Of a stretch of DNA of 64,000 bases, positions 27,766-37,975 are shown piece after piece (the first letter of the stretch is position 1; each line of letters starts with the position of its first letter). Where the stretch lies: positions 62,001 through 126,000 of the forward strand of contig JADFCV010000001.1 in NCBI GenBank assembly GCA_017161655.1, read 5' to 3'. Source of the stretch: Candidatus Sumerlaeota bacterium (lineage in GTDB: Bacteria; Sumerlaeota; Sumerlaeia; Sumerlaeales; Sumerlaeaceae). The notes under the pieces were generated by a model, which ran no database searches, had not been told where the DNA came from, and saw nothing but the letters and a program-made list of their open reading frames with translations. The position numbers and the translations under genes were made by a program.

Positions 27766-30700
27766 TTATTTCTTGTCGCGGATAGTTATACGCAGCTCAT
27801 CGCTATTCCCGTAAAGGTCGGGGAAGTACATCGCGTAACCACGTGCCGGCAAGGTGTGGAACTTACCGGGAGTTTCTGCACGAAGCTCGTAGGAAAGGCG
27901 ATGTTCACCCTGAGGCAGCTTGCTCACAAATGATGTGACCATTTGATCGCGAAATTCTCGGTAGCAGCAAAGTCCGCCTTCGCACGTCCATCCACTTTGG
28001 ACTTCCACCGTTTCACAGCCAGCAGGCTTTGGGTCCTCAAAGACAAGATACTCATAATCGTTCCATGCTCGCGTGTGCAACGTCACGCGGATACGCTCGC
28101 CCGATTGGATTTCATCGCCGTCATGCAGCCGCGTCCACACATCTTTGATGCTGCCATCCTCGAGCTTCTCGCTTTTGATACACCGCTCATACACTCGCTC
28201 GACCACAAGCTCGTGCGACGCACTGGTGATAGGTTCCTCTAGCGTAAAATACTCAGCAATGAAGGTATAGTAAACGGGAGCACTTCCCTGAACTTCCAGT
28301 TTGAGAGGGATTTGCCCACTCGGCACGTCCTTGCCTTCGAGAACAATTTCTGGTGCGGCTGTGAAAAAATTATCTTTGGCTAACTTAAACTCACGCGGGG
28401 CAAGTGAGCCAACTTGTGCTACGATCTTCGTTTCTCTGGCATCTGGCCGCCGTACTCTCAAATAGTTGGCTAAGGCCATCACCGCCAATCCCGTGTCCTT
28501 GGTGGATTTCCACTGTCCGCCGCGACGGTTCAAAACAAGCCATTTCACAGCAGCGTCAACTTCTGGGGCCTGGGGCGATGCTTCTAGGAATGCCATGAGA
28601 GCGTGACAGGTTGCTTCAACCGCATCATTCCACCACCAGAACCAATGAGAGCCACTGCGGCTTTCCCAGTGAATGGTGTCATTATCGGGCACCTGGACAG
28701 CAAAATTCATGAGATTGCGGAGCACGATGTTTGCGCGCTCGTTCTGGCCTGACAACGCAAGAGCTCTGCCAAACATAGCAAGTCCTGCCGGTGATAAATG
28801 TGCCCTCTCCTCCCATAGATGATTCAACGCTTCCGTCGAGGGGCGTTTGTTCATAGCAAGAACGAGGGCCTCGTATGCCAGGGCGTGGAGTTCCCGTAAA
28901 TTATCGTAGTGCCAGCTTCGCATAGAACTCGGGATGACAGCAGCACTGGCACCGGCAGCCTGTGCTAGATAGTTCAGCGCTTTCTCGAACATCTCTTCAG
29001 GAATCTCGCAATCCGCTTCACGTGCGAGCGTGAGACCAAACATGACATGAGCTGTTATGTAGTCGTCCGTTGGTCCGTCTTTCCACCATCCCCACGAGCC
29101 ATTGCTGTGCTGGAAGTCGTGAAGACGCTTTATCCCTGCACGCAAGACATCTGGCAGACGCCTCTGCAGGATCTCGTCCCGTGGGATGTCGAGATCTTGA
29201 AAAGTTTTTGCGACAATGGCTGCTGGAAGGAAGCGACTCATCGTTTGCTCGACGCATCCGTAAGGATACTCCACGAGATAGGGGAGCGCCTCGCGGAGTT
29301 GCGCGGCAAGCGAAGGACTGAGTCGCAACGTTAGCCGGGTTGTGGCCGGAATCCGATCCGCAGGCACAAAGATTTGATCTGTAATCATCGTCCTGTTGTT
29401 CTCGCGCACGATGCGGCGGGTTCCCGTGGACACGTCTGTAGTTGAGCCAACGCGGAAGACTTTCTTGTCGATCCCATGAGCGATTACGGGGATGCTTGTC
29501 TCCAATGCATCGCTTTCGCCGCGTGCGAGGGCAGTAACGCGGAAGTTTGCGATCCCGGCTGTCGTCGCCTCCACCTGCCAATCGAGGCGCTTTTCACCCG
29601 CTGGTGGAAGTTCGACCTGGAGTTCCTCGCCTGCGGTGAGAGATTCGAGCGGGATGACGCCATCAGCTTTGAAGCGGACCTGCACAGTCTTTGTCGCAGC
29701 GAAGTCATTTCGAACAATGGCCGAGACTGTGGCGACATCGCGTTCAACGAGAAATCGTGGTAAAGCCAGCCGCGCCGACAGCTTCTTCTGGACCAAGGTC
29801 AGAGTTGAGTCTTCGCCAACGCGGTGTTGATCGTCAATTCCCACAACTTCGATGCGCCACGTTGTTAATGAGTCAGGAAAATCAACACTCACTTGCGCCT
29901 GTCCGTTTTTGTCCGTGAGCACCTTTGGTAACCACAGGATGCTATCCCGGAAATCTGTCCGCAGTATGGGTTGGGCAAATTCGTCTTTTGCTTCGATACT
30001 ATCTGCCAGCGCTCTCCCACCGACAGCAGACTTGGCCATCACTTCTTCTGGAGCGGCTGCCGGCATCATTGCCAGCTCTGCTCTCGTCCGTCGCGGAATG
30101 CTGTCCCGATAAAAGAGCCTCTCTTCCCCTGCTTCGTTTTGCAGAGATGCAAACAGATCATAATCATACGGCCCTGCAGGAGGATTTGTGCTTCGGCAAT
30201 AGGCAGGAGCGACAAGTGAATTAGCTATGGCCATTTCAATAGGACGTTTTTGCCCGTAAAAGTACTGTCGCAGATCCCGTCGCAAGCTTGGCTGGATGTA
30301 CTCGATCGCTTTGTCGTAGCAACTCACAGAGAATTCGCCTTGGACCGGTTTGCCATCCCAAGTGCGCACGGACAGCTGCAGGGTGCCACGATCGCGGGGA
30401 GTGTAGCTTGCTCGGTCGGTGCTGACCTGAACTTGCAAGATCCGCTGCTTGGGAGGTACGAGAAGCTCAAGGTCATGAGTGAAAACTCTGCGATCGCGAA
30501 CTGCCACAATTCCGACGCGAACGTTTGGCACATAAGCTTGTGTAATCGGTAGCTCGACGACATTCGTGCGGTATTTAAGCGGCAAAAGTTTCTTTGTAAG
30601 GAAGCCGGATCCGGTATCTACCCACAATTGGGCTTGCAGGTCCGGATATTCGCTCAGCACGAGAATTCGCGCGGTGTCACCGATTTCGTAGGATGTTTTA

Positions 30701-33306
30701 TCCGCAATCAGCTGAAGCCCCTGATAGCGGATTCCCAAATCTTTCGTGCCAGCATCAGCAACATCAAGGACACACGAGCCTACGCTCGACCCTGCAAAAG
30801 GATCTTCCGCGATAAACACGAAGCGGAGGCGTCCAGCGAAGTCACGCGGGATACGCCACTCATACGTCCCCTCGCCACCTGCGGAGATTTCCACCTTTTC
30901 TAAGGAGAGGGTGGTCGGAATGTCCTCCTGAAGCTTTTCGTCCCACGTCAGTTTCTCGACAGCCATGACACCCCTTGCAGCGACCGGTTCGCCGCTGATG
31001 TTACTGGCCATAATGGTCACGCGGGCGAGGTCGCCGGGCGACAGGACCCTCCGCTCGGTGAACACGTGCAGATCGAGCGCTTTCTTCCCCACGGCGATCA
31101 CAGTGCTACCGTCGATGGTGCGTCGGCTCGGATCCGTCACAGAAGCAGTGACCTGGAAATCGTACGATGCCCACTCGGATTGATCAGCTTTCGGAGGGAT
31201 GGCGAGAAAAGTGATAGTGCAGTGTCCGTCACGGTCGGTGGTCATGTTACCTTCAGCCACGCGCGTAGCCACGCGCCAGAAATAGTGCGGACGGTCGGTG
31301 CGGCTGTCGGCATCGAACCAGGCAAACGCACGGGACCATGGAGGCAAAGGTCTCCACCAATATCGGGGGTAAGCGGAAACGGTGTAATGGACAGATGCAT
31401 TCGCGACGGGAGCTCCGAAAAGATAGCGGGCAGAGACTGCGACATCCACTGACGAACCCAATCGAACAAGTTTGTCAGCGGACGTTAGGACAACTTCGAA
31501 TTCAGGCTTTTTGTATTCTTCGACACGAAATTGTGCCGATCCAATTACCGAACCATTGGAGGTGGCAACTGATATCCGCCACATTCCCAACGGCGATCCT
31601 TCCCCGACAGTCCAATCGCCTGCGATCGTTCCAAACTCGCTGGTTTCGCATTCTTGTGAGCCCACTTTCTCCCCGCGCGCATTGAGGAGAGTTACCTGGA
31701 ACTTGCTGGTCTTCGGAAGATGATAAAGTCCCTCATTTCGTTCCCGAACGATTGCCCGCCAATACAGTTTATCACCTGGCCGGTACACAGGGCGATCAGT
31801 ATAGGCATAACATGTTAATTCGCTAAGCCGAGGTTGGTAGTAAGAAGACTGCTGCGTGAGAAGTGCGCACTCATTCCCGTCAAGCGCCAGCGCAGAAAAT
31901 TCCAGATGAGTCCTCCCGTCTTCCACCTGAAACTCACCAAAGCCCCGCTCATCTGTCTGTAACTCGATCACCTCTTGATCGCTCGTGGGTACGGCTTTGG
32001 TTTTCGCCATTGGACGAGTGCGCACACGCCCTGTCGCCAGCAAGAGAATTCGCGTATTTGGGCGCGGACGCCCATCCTTTGCGTCGAGAGTCCAAAAATG
32101 AATTTCCGGTCCACTAGTTGCTCCAAGCAAGACGAGGTCGCCGACGACGAGCAAGCGATAGGAACGTGCTTTTTTGCCGCTGCACTGTACAACATACATG
32201 CCACGGGCCAGCTGCTCGGACGGCCGGCGTGGATCGAAGACGACACAAGCCGTGGTTCCCCGATAATCATCGCGCGTAGGAAATTCCACTCGTCTGGAAA
32301 CAGCAGGTTGGTTGCCTTTCAAAAGTTTTTCGAGAGCAGATGGGTCACGCTGAAGTACTTTTAGTGCCTCGGGCGCGTGAACCTGATAAAATGCTATCTC
32401 GCATGAGCTGGCATTGCGGGCAGCCAAACGCACTTCGATTGGCTTGTCTGTCCCCACGGAGGGCTCAATTTCTATGTCCAGATACTCTTGGGTGATTTGC
32501 TCGACGTTGCGTTGCGCCTCTCGCGCTTCAGGACTGTTTGGCCAGAGCTCGATGATTTTCTTCCATTCAGCAAGCGCTGCTTTGAGGTCGCCCTGGTGAG
32601 CATGAGTCAGTCTCTGAGCAATCGTAAGCTGAGCCTGACGTGCTGCAGCGGTTTTGGGAAATTCCGTGACTATGGTCCGCAAATCTTTCAGGTAGGTCTG
32701 TTCGTTACCATCGCCTTGTAGGCGGAGTTCCGCTCGTCTTCGAAGAAGTTCGGCAATATCTGCCTCGTTTTTCGCGGCCGCGATCGCTTTGTCGAAGAAT
32801 TTGATCTGAAATTCCCGCTGTTTTGAATTGGCAGGCCACCATTGGGAGAAGACCTCGTCGACCACGCTGCGTGTGAATTGTCCGTAGTACTCGGGTGCTG
32901 TTTGGGAGATCGACTGATCCGCTTCCTCAATCTCCTGAGTAAGAGACGTTGTTTCGTCCTCTGAAACACTGTCTCGCGTTCGCGCCACTGCCATGTGCCA
33001 CAGCGCAAGGGCACGCCAACGATCCACCTTTGGTTCGCGCAGCACTGTTTCAAAACCATGGCGTGCTTGTTCCGTCTCTCCGAGTTTTAGAGCGCATAAT
33101 GCTCGTCCATACAGTGCCTCTCGCCTTTCCCCTTCTCCAAGCGGCTGGGCCAATGCTTCTTCAAAGAACTTCGCTGCTACTGCATAGGATTGTTGTTCGA
33201 CGGCTTTTCGTGCTTCGACGAGTGGGCGAGGAGGTTCAGCAGGGGCGTAAGCGAACAATAAGAATACGACCATGATACACAGGTTTCTGACGAACGTCTG
33301 CTCCAT
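27766..33306 (-). CDS. Bacterial alpha-2-macroglobulin family protein with TPR N-terminus
   Basis: An 1846-residue secreted protein. A signal peptide (NLCIMVVFLLFAYA) without a lipobox Cys suggests a soluble periplasmic or surface form. Residues about 30-270 are TPR-like helical repeats. A chain of macroglobulin beta domains follows, with the family marks TDRPVYRPGDKLYWRA, a bait-like variable region, and PDSLTTWRIEVVGID. The thioester motif is kept as PYGCVEQTMSRF (Cys near residue 1352, Gln three on), inside the alpha-helical thioester domain. A receptor-like C-terminal domain closes it. Such proteins trap attacking proteases by covalent bonding when the bait is cut. The usual partner pbpC is not adjacent. 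The gene is last in a run of same-strand genes. Confidence 0.93.
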   Translation of the reverse strand: MEQTFVRNLCIMVVFLLFAYAPAEPPRPLVEARKAVEQQSYAVAAKFFEEALAQPLGEGERREALYGRALCALKLGETEQARHGFETVLREPKVDRWRALALWHMAVARTRDSVSEDETTSLTQEIEEADQSISQTAPEYYGQFTRSVVDEVFSQWWPANSKQREFQIKFFDKAIAAAKNEADIAELLRRRAELRLQGDGNEQTYLKDLRTIVTEFPKTAAARQAQLTIAQRLTHAHQGDLKAALAEWKKIIELWPNSPEAREAQRNVEQITQEYLDIEIEPSVGTDKPIEVRLAARNASSCEIAFYQVHAPEALKVLQRDPSALEKLLKGNQPAVSRRVEFPTRDDYRGTTACVVFDPRRPSEQLARGMYVVQCSGKKARSYRLLVVGDLVLLGATSGPEIHFWTLDAKDGRPRPNTRILLLATGRVRTRPMAKTKAVPTSDQEVIELQTDERGFGEFQVEDGRTHLEFSALALDGNECALLTQQSSYYQPRLSELTCYAYTDRPVYRPGDKLYWRAIVRERNEGLYHLPKTSKFQVTLLNARGEKVGSQECETSEFGTIAGDWTVGEGSPLGMWRISVATSNGSVIGSAQFRVEEYKKPEFEVVLTSADKLVRLGSSVDVAVSARYLFGAPVANASVHYTVSAYPRYWWRPLPPWSRAFAWFDADSRTDRPHYFWRVATRVAEGNMTTDRDGHCTITFLAIPPKADQSEWASYDFQVTASVTDPSRRTIDGSTVIAVGKKALDLHVFTERRVLSPGDLARVTIMASNISGEPVAARGVMAVEKLTWDEKLQEDIPTTLSLEKVEISAGGEGTYEWRIPRDFAGRLRFVFIAEDPFAGSSVGSCVLDVADAGTKDLGIRYQGLQLIADKTSYEIGDTARILVLSEYPDLQAQLWVDTGSGFLTKKLLPLKYRTNVVELPITQAYVPNVRVGIVAVRDRRVFTHDLELLVPPKQRILQVQVSTDRASYTPRDRGTLQLSVRTWDGKPVQGEFSVSCYDKAIEYIQPSLRRDLRQYFYGQKRPIEMAIANSLVAPAYCRSTNPPAGPYDYDLFASLQNEAGEERLFYRDSIPRRTRAELAMMPAAAPEEVMAKSAVGGRALADSIEAKDEFAQPILRTDFRDSILWLPKVLTDKNGQAQVSVDFPDSLTTWRIEVVGIDDQHRVGEDSTLTLVQKKLSARLALPRFLVERDVATVSAIVRNDFAATKTVQVRFKADGVIPLESLTAGEELQVELPPAGEKRLDWQVEATTAGIANFRVTALARGESDALETSIPVIAHGIDKKVFRVGSTTDVSTGTRRIVRENNRTMITDQIFVPADRIPATTRLTLRLSPSLAAQLREALPYLVEYPYGCVEQTMSRFLPAAIVAKTFQDLDIPRDEILQRRLPDVLRAGIKRLHDFQHSNGSWGWWKDGPTDDYITAHVMFGLTLAREADCEIPEEMFEKALNYLAQAAGASAAVIPSSMRSWHYDNLRELHALAYEALVLAMNKRPSTEALNHLWEERAHLSPAGLAMFGRALALSGQNERANIVLRNLMNFAVQVPDNDTIHWESRSGSHWFWWWNDAVEATCHALMAFLEASPQAPEVDAAVKWLVLNRRGGQWKSTKDTGLAVMALANYLRVRRPDARETKIVAQVGSLAPREFKLAKDNFFTAAPEIVLEGKDVPSGQIPLKLEVQGSAPVYYTFIAEYFTLEEPITSASHELVVERVYERCIKSEKLEDGSIKDVWTRLHDGDEIQSGERIRVTLHTRAWNDYEYLVFEDPKPAGCETVEVQSGWTCEGGLCCYREFRDQMVTSFVSKLPQGEHRLSYELRAETPGKFHTLPARGYAMYFPDLYGNSDELRITIRDKK

Positions 33307-33408
33307 GGATCAGGCTCCTTCGTAAGTGGCGGCGCCACACGGCAAGCTTAGCTTTTTCTGCGCCAGATGAAATGCTATGGAGATGATCTCAAAAAAGCGA
33401 CCCAAAAA

Positions 33409-34278
33409 TTACGCTTTTCCAGAGAGCTTGCGTTGGATTCCTTCTTCGAAGGAAATCGGATGGAAATCGAGGTCGCGTTGAGCCTCCGAAATATCAAATG
33501 TCTTGTCTTCAAGAAGGCGCTGAATTTGGTCGGGGCGGATTGGCGGACGCGCCATGAGCTTCTGCAACAGTTTTGCCGCCATCATCAGGAGGGGAATAGG
33601 AACAGGGAACAAAACACACTTTTTTCCGGAAAGACGCAGAATAGTTTCGACCATCTCTTTAAGCGTGATTGGGCTTGGGCCGGCAATGGTGTATGCCCGC
33701 TTGATGGACACTTCGCGCTCCAGGGCCGCCTCGATTGCCGCCACAACGTCCCATGTGAATACCGGCTGCCATAGCATTTTTCCCCCCGCGGGAAGAGGGA
33801 AAATAGGGAGCCTTCTTAACCACCCCACGAGATGCTCGATATTATTGTCGCGCTTCCCGCCATAGATCATTGAGGCACGAATAATGGTCCAGTCGAGGTC
33901 GGATGTCATCACAGCTTCCTCACCCGCAATCACGGCGCGTGCTGTTTCCTCAGGAAAACGGGTGAAGCGACGGGTGGAGGACATAAAGACAGCTCGGCGA
34001 ACACCCTCCGCTTGCATAGCACTAATGATCAAAGGTGCCATGCGAATGTGCGTCATCGCAACCACGCTCCCAGACCCTCGCATGGCCTCCCGAGCTTCCT
34101 CCGGCACGGTAAGATCAGCCCGACAAATCTCCATTTTGCGCCGAAGCTCGATGGGAATGAGCGATGGATCTCGCGTAATCGCCCGGACACTCCATCCTTT
34201 TTCCAGGAACCGCTTCGTAAGTCTGATTCCCGTGTGCCCACTTGCGCCTGTAATAACAATTGGCTGTTTGATCTCCAC
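33409..34278 (-). CDS. NAD(P)-binding atypical SDR (NmrA/NAD-epimerase-like)
   Basis: 289 residues with a Rossmann start VITGASGHTGIRL (Gly10, Gly13, Gly16), then DADL-type strand ICRADL, RRAVFMSSTRR and a substrate domain with LDWTIIRASMIYGG. The usual Tyr-x-x-x-Lys pair of classical SDRs is not evident, which fits the atypical complex-I-NDUFA9/NmrA branch. These may act as redox sensors, quinone or isoprenoid reductases, or assembly factors. The start is GTG at 34278. The gene begins 4 bases after trpC ends, so it belongs to the trpDC operon by position, although no tryptophan role is known for the family. Confidence 0.82.
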   Translation of the reverse strand: MEIKQPIVITGASGHTGIRLTKRFLEKGWSVRAITRDPSLIPIELRRKMEICRADLTVPEEAREAMRGSGSVVAMTHIRMAPLIISAMQAEGVRRAVFMSSTRRFTRFPEETARAVIAGEEAVMTSDLDWTIIRASMIYGGKRDNNIEHLVGWLRRLPIFPLPAGGKMLWQPVFTWDVVAAIEAALEREVSIKRAYTIAGPSPITLKEMVETILRLSGKKCVLFPVPIPLLMMAAKLLQKLMARPPIRPDQIQRLLEDKTFDISEAQRDLDFHPISFEEGIQRKLSGKA

Positions 34279-34282
34279 GGGC

Positions 34283-35104
34283 TTATCCCTCGTTGCAGAT
34301 CAACGCACGAGATTCTGCTAAAAGCTTTGCCAGAGCCGATCCTGGATCAGGTGCACGCATGAAGCTTTCGCCTATAAGCATCGCATCAACGCCAAGCTTT
34401 GCAAGATAGGCCACATCTTCTGCTTTGCCGATGCCGCTTTCTGCAACAAACGTGAAGTCGCTGGAAGTTCCGCCGAGCAGTTTTATGATTCGTTCGGTTG
34501 TGTGCAGATCGACGTCAAATGTACGAAGATCTCGATTGTTGATCCCGATAAGGCGTGCTCCATGCTCCGCTGCGAGATCAGCCTCCTTCTCCAAATGAAC
34601 CTCAGTGAGTGCCGCCATTCCTAACTCGTGGGCAAGCTCGCGATAATCTACAAGCTGATACTTGTCCAGTATGGCCGCTATCAGCAAGACGCATGAAGCT
34701 CCCGCAACACGGGCCTCGTAAATCTGGTATTCATCAATGGTGAAGTCTTTGCGAAGAAGCGGAAGCTGTGGAAAAGCCTCGTGTACCGCGATGAGATAAT
34801 CGAGCCGTCCTTGAAAGAACTCTTCATCGGTGAGCACGCTGAGCGCATCTGCACCATGGTCGGCATAAGTCTGTGCAATCTCGACCGGTCTGAAATCCTC
34901 GCGAATAATCCCTTTCGATGGGGAAGCCTTCTTAATTTCAGCGATGACCTTTGGCACAACCTCGTCGCAGCGTTGGATAGCCGAAAGAAAACTCGCGGGT
35001 GGCGGCAAATCTGGAATCTGACTCTTTAACTCACCCAAAGGACAGTGGCTTTTGCATGCCGCAACATACTCGCGCTTGTAGGCCACAATTTCATCTAGAA
35101 TCAC
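34283..35104 (-). CDS. trpC: Indole-3-glycerol phosphate synthase
   Basis: A 273-residue TIM barrel that closes CdRP to indole-glycerol phosphate in tryptophan synthesis. Typical segments are PKVIAEIKKASPSKG with the catalytic Lys, ALSVLTDEEFFQG, LPLLRKDFTIDEYQI, EVHLEKEAD, IGINNRDLRTF and VAESGI. The start is GTG at 35104 and overlaps the trpD stop (GTGA), so it is coupled to trpD. It is a single-function enzyme, not fused to TrpF. Confidence 0.97.
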   Translation of the reverse strand: MILDEIVAYKREYVAACKSHCPLGELKSQIPDLPPPASFLSAIQRCDEVVPKVIAEIKKASPSKGIIREDFRPVEIAQTYADHGADALSVLTDEEFFQGRLDYLIAVHEAFPQLPLLRKDFTIDEYQIYEARVAGASCVLLIAAILDKYQLVDYRELAHELGMAALTEVHLEKEADLAAEHGARLIGINNRDLRTFDVDLHTTERIIKLLGGTSSDFTFVAESGIGKAEDVAYLAKLGVDAMLIGESFMRAPDPGSALAKLLAESRALICNEG

Positions 35105-36132
35105 GTGTTCGGGTTCTCCTCCTCGGCTGTGAGTTTTCTTAATTGTTCAAGTTTCTCGCGTGCTACGCCGCTAAGGATTGCACGTCGTGCCAGCTCGATA
35201 CCTGACTCAATGCAATCGGATTTCTCTGCGACGTACAAGGCCGCACCAGCATTGAGCAGAACGATGTCTGTCTTTGGTCCTTCGCGTCCTTCGAGTATCG
35301 CCACAATATCTGCTGCGTTCTCCTTTGCGCTTCCGCCTTTCAGCGCATCGTGTGAGACGCGGGAAAAACCAAAGTCCTCCGGTTTAATGATTCGATGTTC
35401 GATCTCGCTGCCCTGCAGCTCTGCGGCGAAGGTCACATCGCACGTTGAAATCTCATCGAGTCCATCGTTGCCATGCACGACCATTGCACGCTGGGCCCCC
35501 AACTGCTTTAGAGCTTCAGCATGCATTCCCACACACTCTTTCGAGAACACGCCAATGAGCTGGTGCGTCGCCCGTGCCGGATTCAGAAGCGGTCCTAACA
35601 TATTGAAAATAGTTCTAAAGCCGAGTTCACGTCGGATCTCTGCTACAGCGCGCATTGTTTTATGGTAAGCGGGAGCGAAAAGGAAACAGATCCCAACTTC
35701 GCGTAAAGCGCGCTCCATGGTCGCACGCGGGCAATCAATTCTTACTCCGAGCTCCTGCAGAACATCTGCGCTCCCGCACATGCTCGTTACAGATCGATTG
35801 CCATGCTTGGCGACACGGACACCTGCGCCAGCGACAATGAATGCCACAGCAGTGGAAATATTGAAGGTCCCGCGGTGATCCCCACCCGTCCCACACGTGT
35901 CGAGGATGATATCATCCGGCGTCTCGAAAGGTTCGGCCAATGACCGCAGAACGCGAGCAAATCCTACCAGCTCATCCGCAGTTTCTCCACGTGCATGAAG
36001 GGCAGTGAGAAAAGCAGCAATTTGGACGGGCGAAGCGCCGCCTGCCAATATGGCGCCTGCTGCAGCCTCTGCCTCGTGGGCATCAAGATGTTTTCCCGCC
36101 AAGATGCGGCGTGTCAGTTCTGTCAGCGTCAT
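35101..36132 (-). CDS. trpD: Anthranilate phosphoribosyltransferase
   Basis: 343 residues, normal length. It joins anthranilate with PRPP. Motifs are DTCGTGGDHRGTFNIST (PRPP loop), VAKHGNRSVTSMCGSADVLQELG (anthranilate and metal), and FNMLGPLLNPA. It is followed by trpC with a 4-base overlap and preceded by nadE with a gap of 59 bases. The rest of the tryptophan pathway (trpE, trpF, trpA, trpB) is not in the window. No attenuator-like Trp-rich leader was seen in the gap before it. Confidence 0.97.
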   Translation of the reverse strand: MTLTELTRRILAGKHLDAHEAEAAAGAILAGGASPVQIAAFLTALHARGETADELVGFARVLRSLAEPFETPDDIILDTCGTGGDHRGTFNISTAVAFIVAGAGVRVAKHGNRSVTSMCGSADVLQELGVRIDCPRATMERALREVGICFLFAPAYHKTMRAVAEIRRELGFRTIFNMLGPLLNPARATHQLIGVFSKECVGMHAEALKQLGAQRAMVVHGNDGLDEISTCDVTFAAELQGSEIEHRIIKPEDFGFSRVSHDALKGGSAKENAADIVAILEGREGPKTDIVLLNAGAALYVAEKSDCIESGIELARRAILSGVAREKLEQLRKLTAEEENPNT

Positions 36133-36191
36133 GACTGGTATGTGTAGGCAAGAAGCCTGGAAAAAATCTAGAAATTCTCAACGATTGTTGT

Positions 36192-37910
36192 TCACGCCCC
36201 GCGTGCGATGGGCATGCGTCGGCCAAAACCGAACGCCTTGCTCGTGACCTTAAGGCCAGGAGCCGCCTGGGCTCGCTTGTACTCAGCCCGGTCGATCATA
36301 GCAATGGTCTTCCGGATCAGCTCACGATCGGCAACACCAGCTGCTGCAATTTCCTCTGGACCTTTAAACTCCTCGATGTAGAGGCGGATGATTTCATCGA
36401 GAATGGGGTAGGGCGGTAGGCTGTCCGAGTCTTTTTGATTTGGAGCAAGTTCCGCCGTTGGTTCACGTTCGATAATGGACTCGGGTATGGGATTCCCCAT
36501 GCGCTCATTGAGAAAACGTGCTAACTTGTAAACCATGGTCTTGGGCACGTCCGAAATCAGGGCCAAGCCGCCCGCCATATCGCCGTACAATGTGCAGTAA
36601 CCAGCGGCGAGCTCACTTTTGTTCCCTGTCGAAAGAACCAGAGTCCGTGGATGCGCTATCGCATTCGAAATCCACATGAGAATATTGCCCCGTAACCGTG
36701 CTTGCAGATTTTCGTTCGCGAGCTTATGAATGAGCCTGGGATCTCCGCCAAACAGTTTTTGAACCACTTCTCCCTCAGGCGTCTCGAGAATTCGCCGGAA
36801 TGCCTCGTATGGTTCAAGAATCGGCAGCTCAAGATGGCGGATGCCGAGGCGTCGAGCCAGTTCGGCACTATCGCGCCGAGTTCCTTCGCTCGTAAAAGGA
36901 CCAGGCATCGAGACGCTGATAACATTGCCGGCGCCCAGGACTTCGGTTGCCAGAGTGAGCACGGTGGCCGAGTCTATTCCGCCGCTATTTCCAACAACGA
37001 CCTGTTCAAATCCTGTCTTTTTCAGATAATCTCGTAGCCCGAGAGCCAACGCGTCATGAATGGCACGCACTTCGTCGGCCACAGCAGCTCGGGTTTCTTG
37101 AAAGTCGGAAAGAGGAGCCGTTTCGGACGTTTCCCAATAAACAGTCTTCTCTTCAAACCATCCCGCTGCCGCTGGAACTGTGCCATCCGGTAGGACGACT
37201 GCGCTTCCGCCGTCAAAGATGATTTGATCGCATCCCCCGACTTGGTTCACCATGATGACAGTCACGCCCCATCGGCGGGCGATGTGTTGCAGCATCTCTA
37301 GGCGTTTCACAGGCTTGCCCACCACAAACGGCGACGCGCTGATATTGACAATCACATTGGCGCCCTGCTGGACGAGGCTTTCAACGGGGTCAATTTCGTA
37401 CAAACGTTCGTTTTTCCAAAACTGCTGATCGTTCCAGATGTCTTCGCAGATAGAAACACCGATAGTCAGTCCCACCTCAGGGTAGTTCGTGAGCGGTGAA
37501 AGACATTCTTTTGGGCACGGCTCGAAGTATCGATGTTCGTCGAAAACGTCGTAAGTAGGAAGCAATTTCTTGAACGTAAATAGAACCTCGCCAGTCGCCC
37601 GAATGTAGGCCGCAGCGTTGAGAAGTTCCTTTTTTCCCCCGAAAAGATTGGTGTGAACAGTGCCGCAAATGCAGTCGATCTTTAGGTCAATACATCGTGC
37701 GTGGACCTGGCTGAGTGCCTCGGACACTTCCTCCACGAACCACTGATATTCGAGCAGGTCCTTCGGGGGATAGCCAGGAAGTGCAAGCTCAGGGAAGATT
37801 GCGAGCTTTGCTCCTGCTTCGGCAGCGCGCTCTAATTCCTGCGTAACTCGCCCAAGATTGTATGCGACATTCCCTGTGATGGTATCAATCTGGCAAAGTG
37901 CAATCTTCAT
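36192..37910 (-). CDS. nadE: Glutamine-dependent NAD+ synthetase
   Basis: A 572-residue two-domain enzyme that amidates deamido-NAD. The N-terminal nitrilase-like glutaminase has its Glu41 in AIFPELALPGYPP, a Lys in FKKLLPTYDVFDE and Cys in GVSICEDIWND. The C-terminal synthetase has the ATP loop VVGNSGGIDSAT near residue 308, and STGNKSELAAGYCTLYGDMAG. The glutaminase domain means it can use glutamine as well as ammonia. It ends with LKVTSKAFGFGRRMPIA, usual for the family. It sits between gatC and trpD in a same-strand run. Confidence 0.97.
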   Translation of the reverse strand: MKIALCQIDTITGNVAYNLGRVTQELERAAEAGAKLAIFPELALPGYPPKDLLEYQWFVEEVSEALSQVHARCIDLKIDCICGTVHTNLFGGKKELLNAAAYIRATGEVLFTFKKLLPTYDVFDEHRYFEPCPKECLSPLTNYPEVGLTIGVSICEDIWNDQQFWKNERLYEIDPVESLVQQGANVIVNISASPFVVGKPVKRLEMLQHIARRWGVTVIMVNQVGGCDQIIFDGGSAVVLPDGTVPAAAGWFEEKTVYWETSETAPLSDFQETRAAVADEVRAIHDALALGLRDYLKKTGFEQVVVGNSGGIDSATVLTLATEVLGAGNVISVSMPGPFTSEGTRRDSAELARRLGIRHLELPILEPYEAFRRILETPEGEVVQKLFGGDPRLIHKLANENLQARLRGNILMWISNAIAHPRTLVLSTGNKSELAAGYCTLYGDMAGGLALISDVPKTMVYKLARFLNERMGNPIPESIIEREPTAELAPNQKDSDSLPPYPILDEIIRLYIEEFKGPEEIAAAGVADRELIRKTIAMIDRAEYKRAQAAPGLKVTSKAFGFGRRMPIARGA

Positions 37911-37975
37911 GTGCCACCCCGCTTGTTAGCGCCAATCGGAGTATTGCGTGAGCATTGAGTGCGCAAAAGGTGCGA

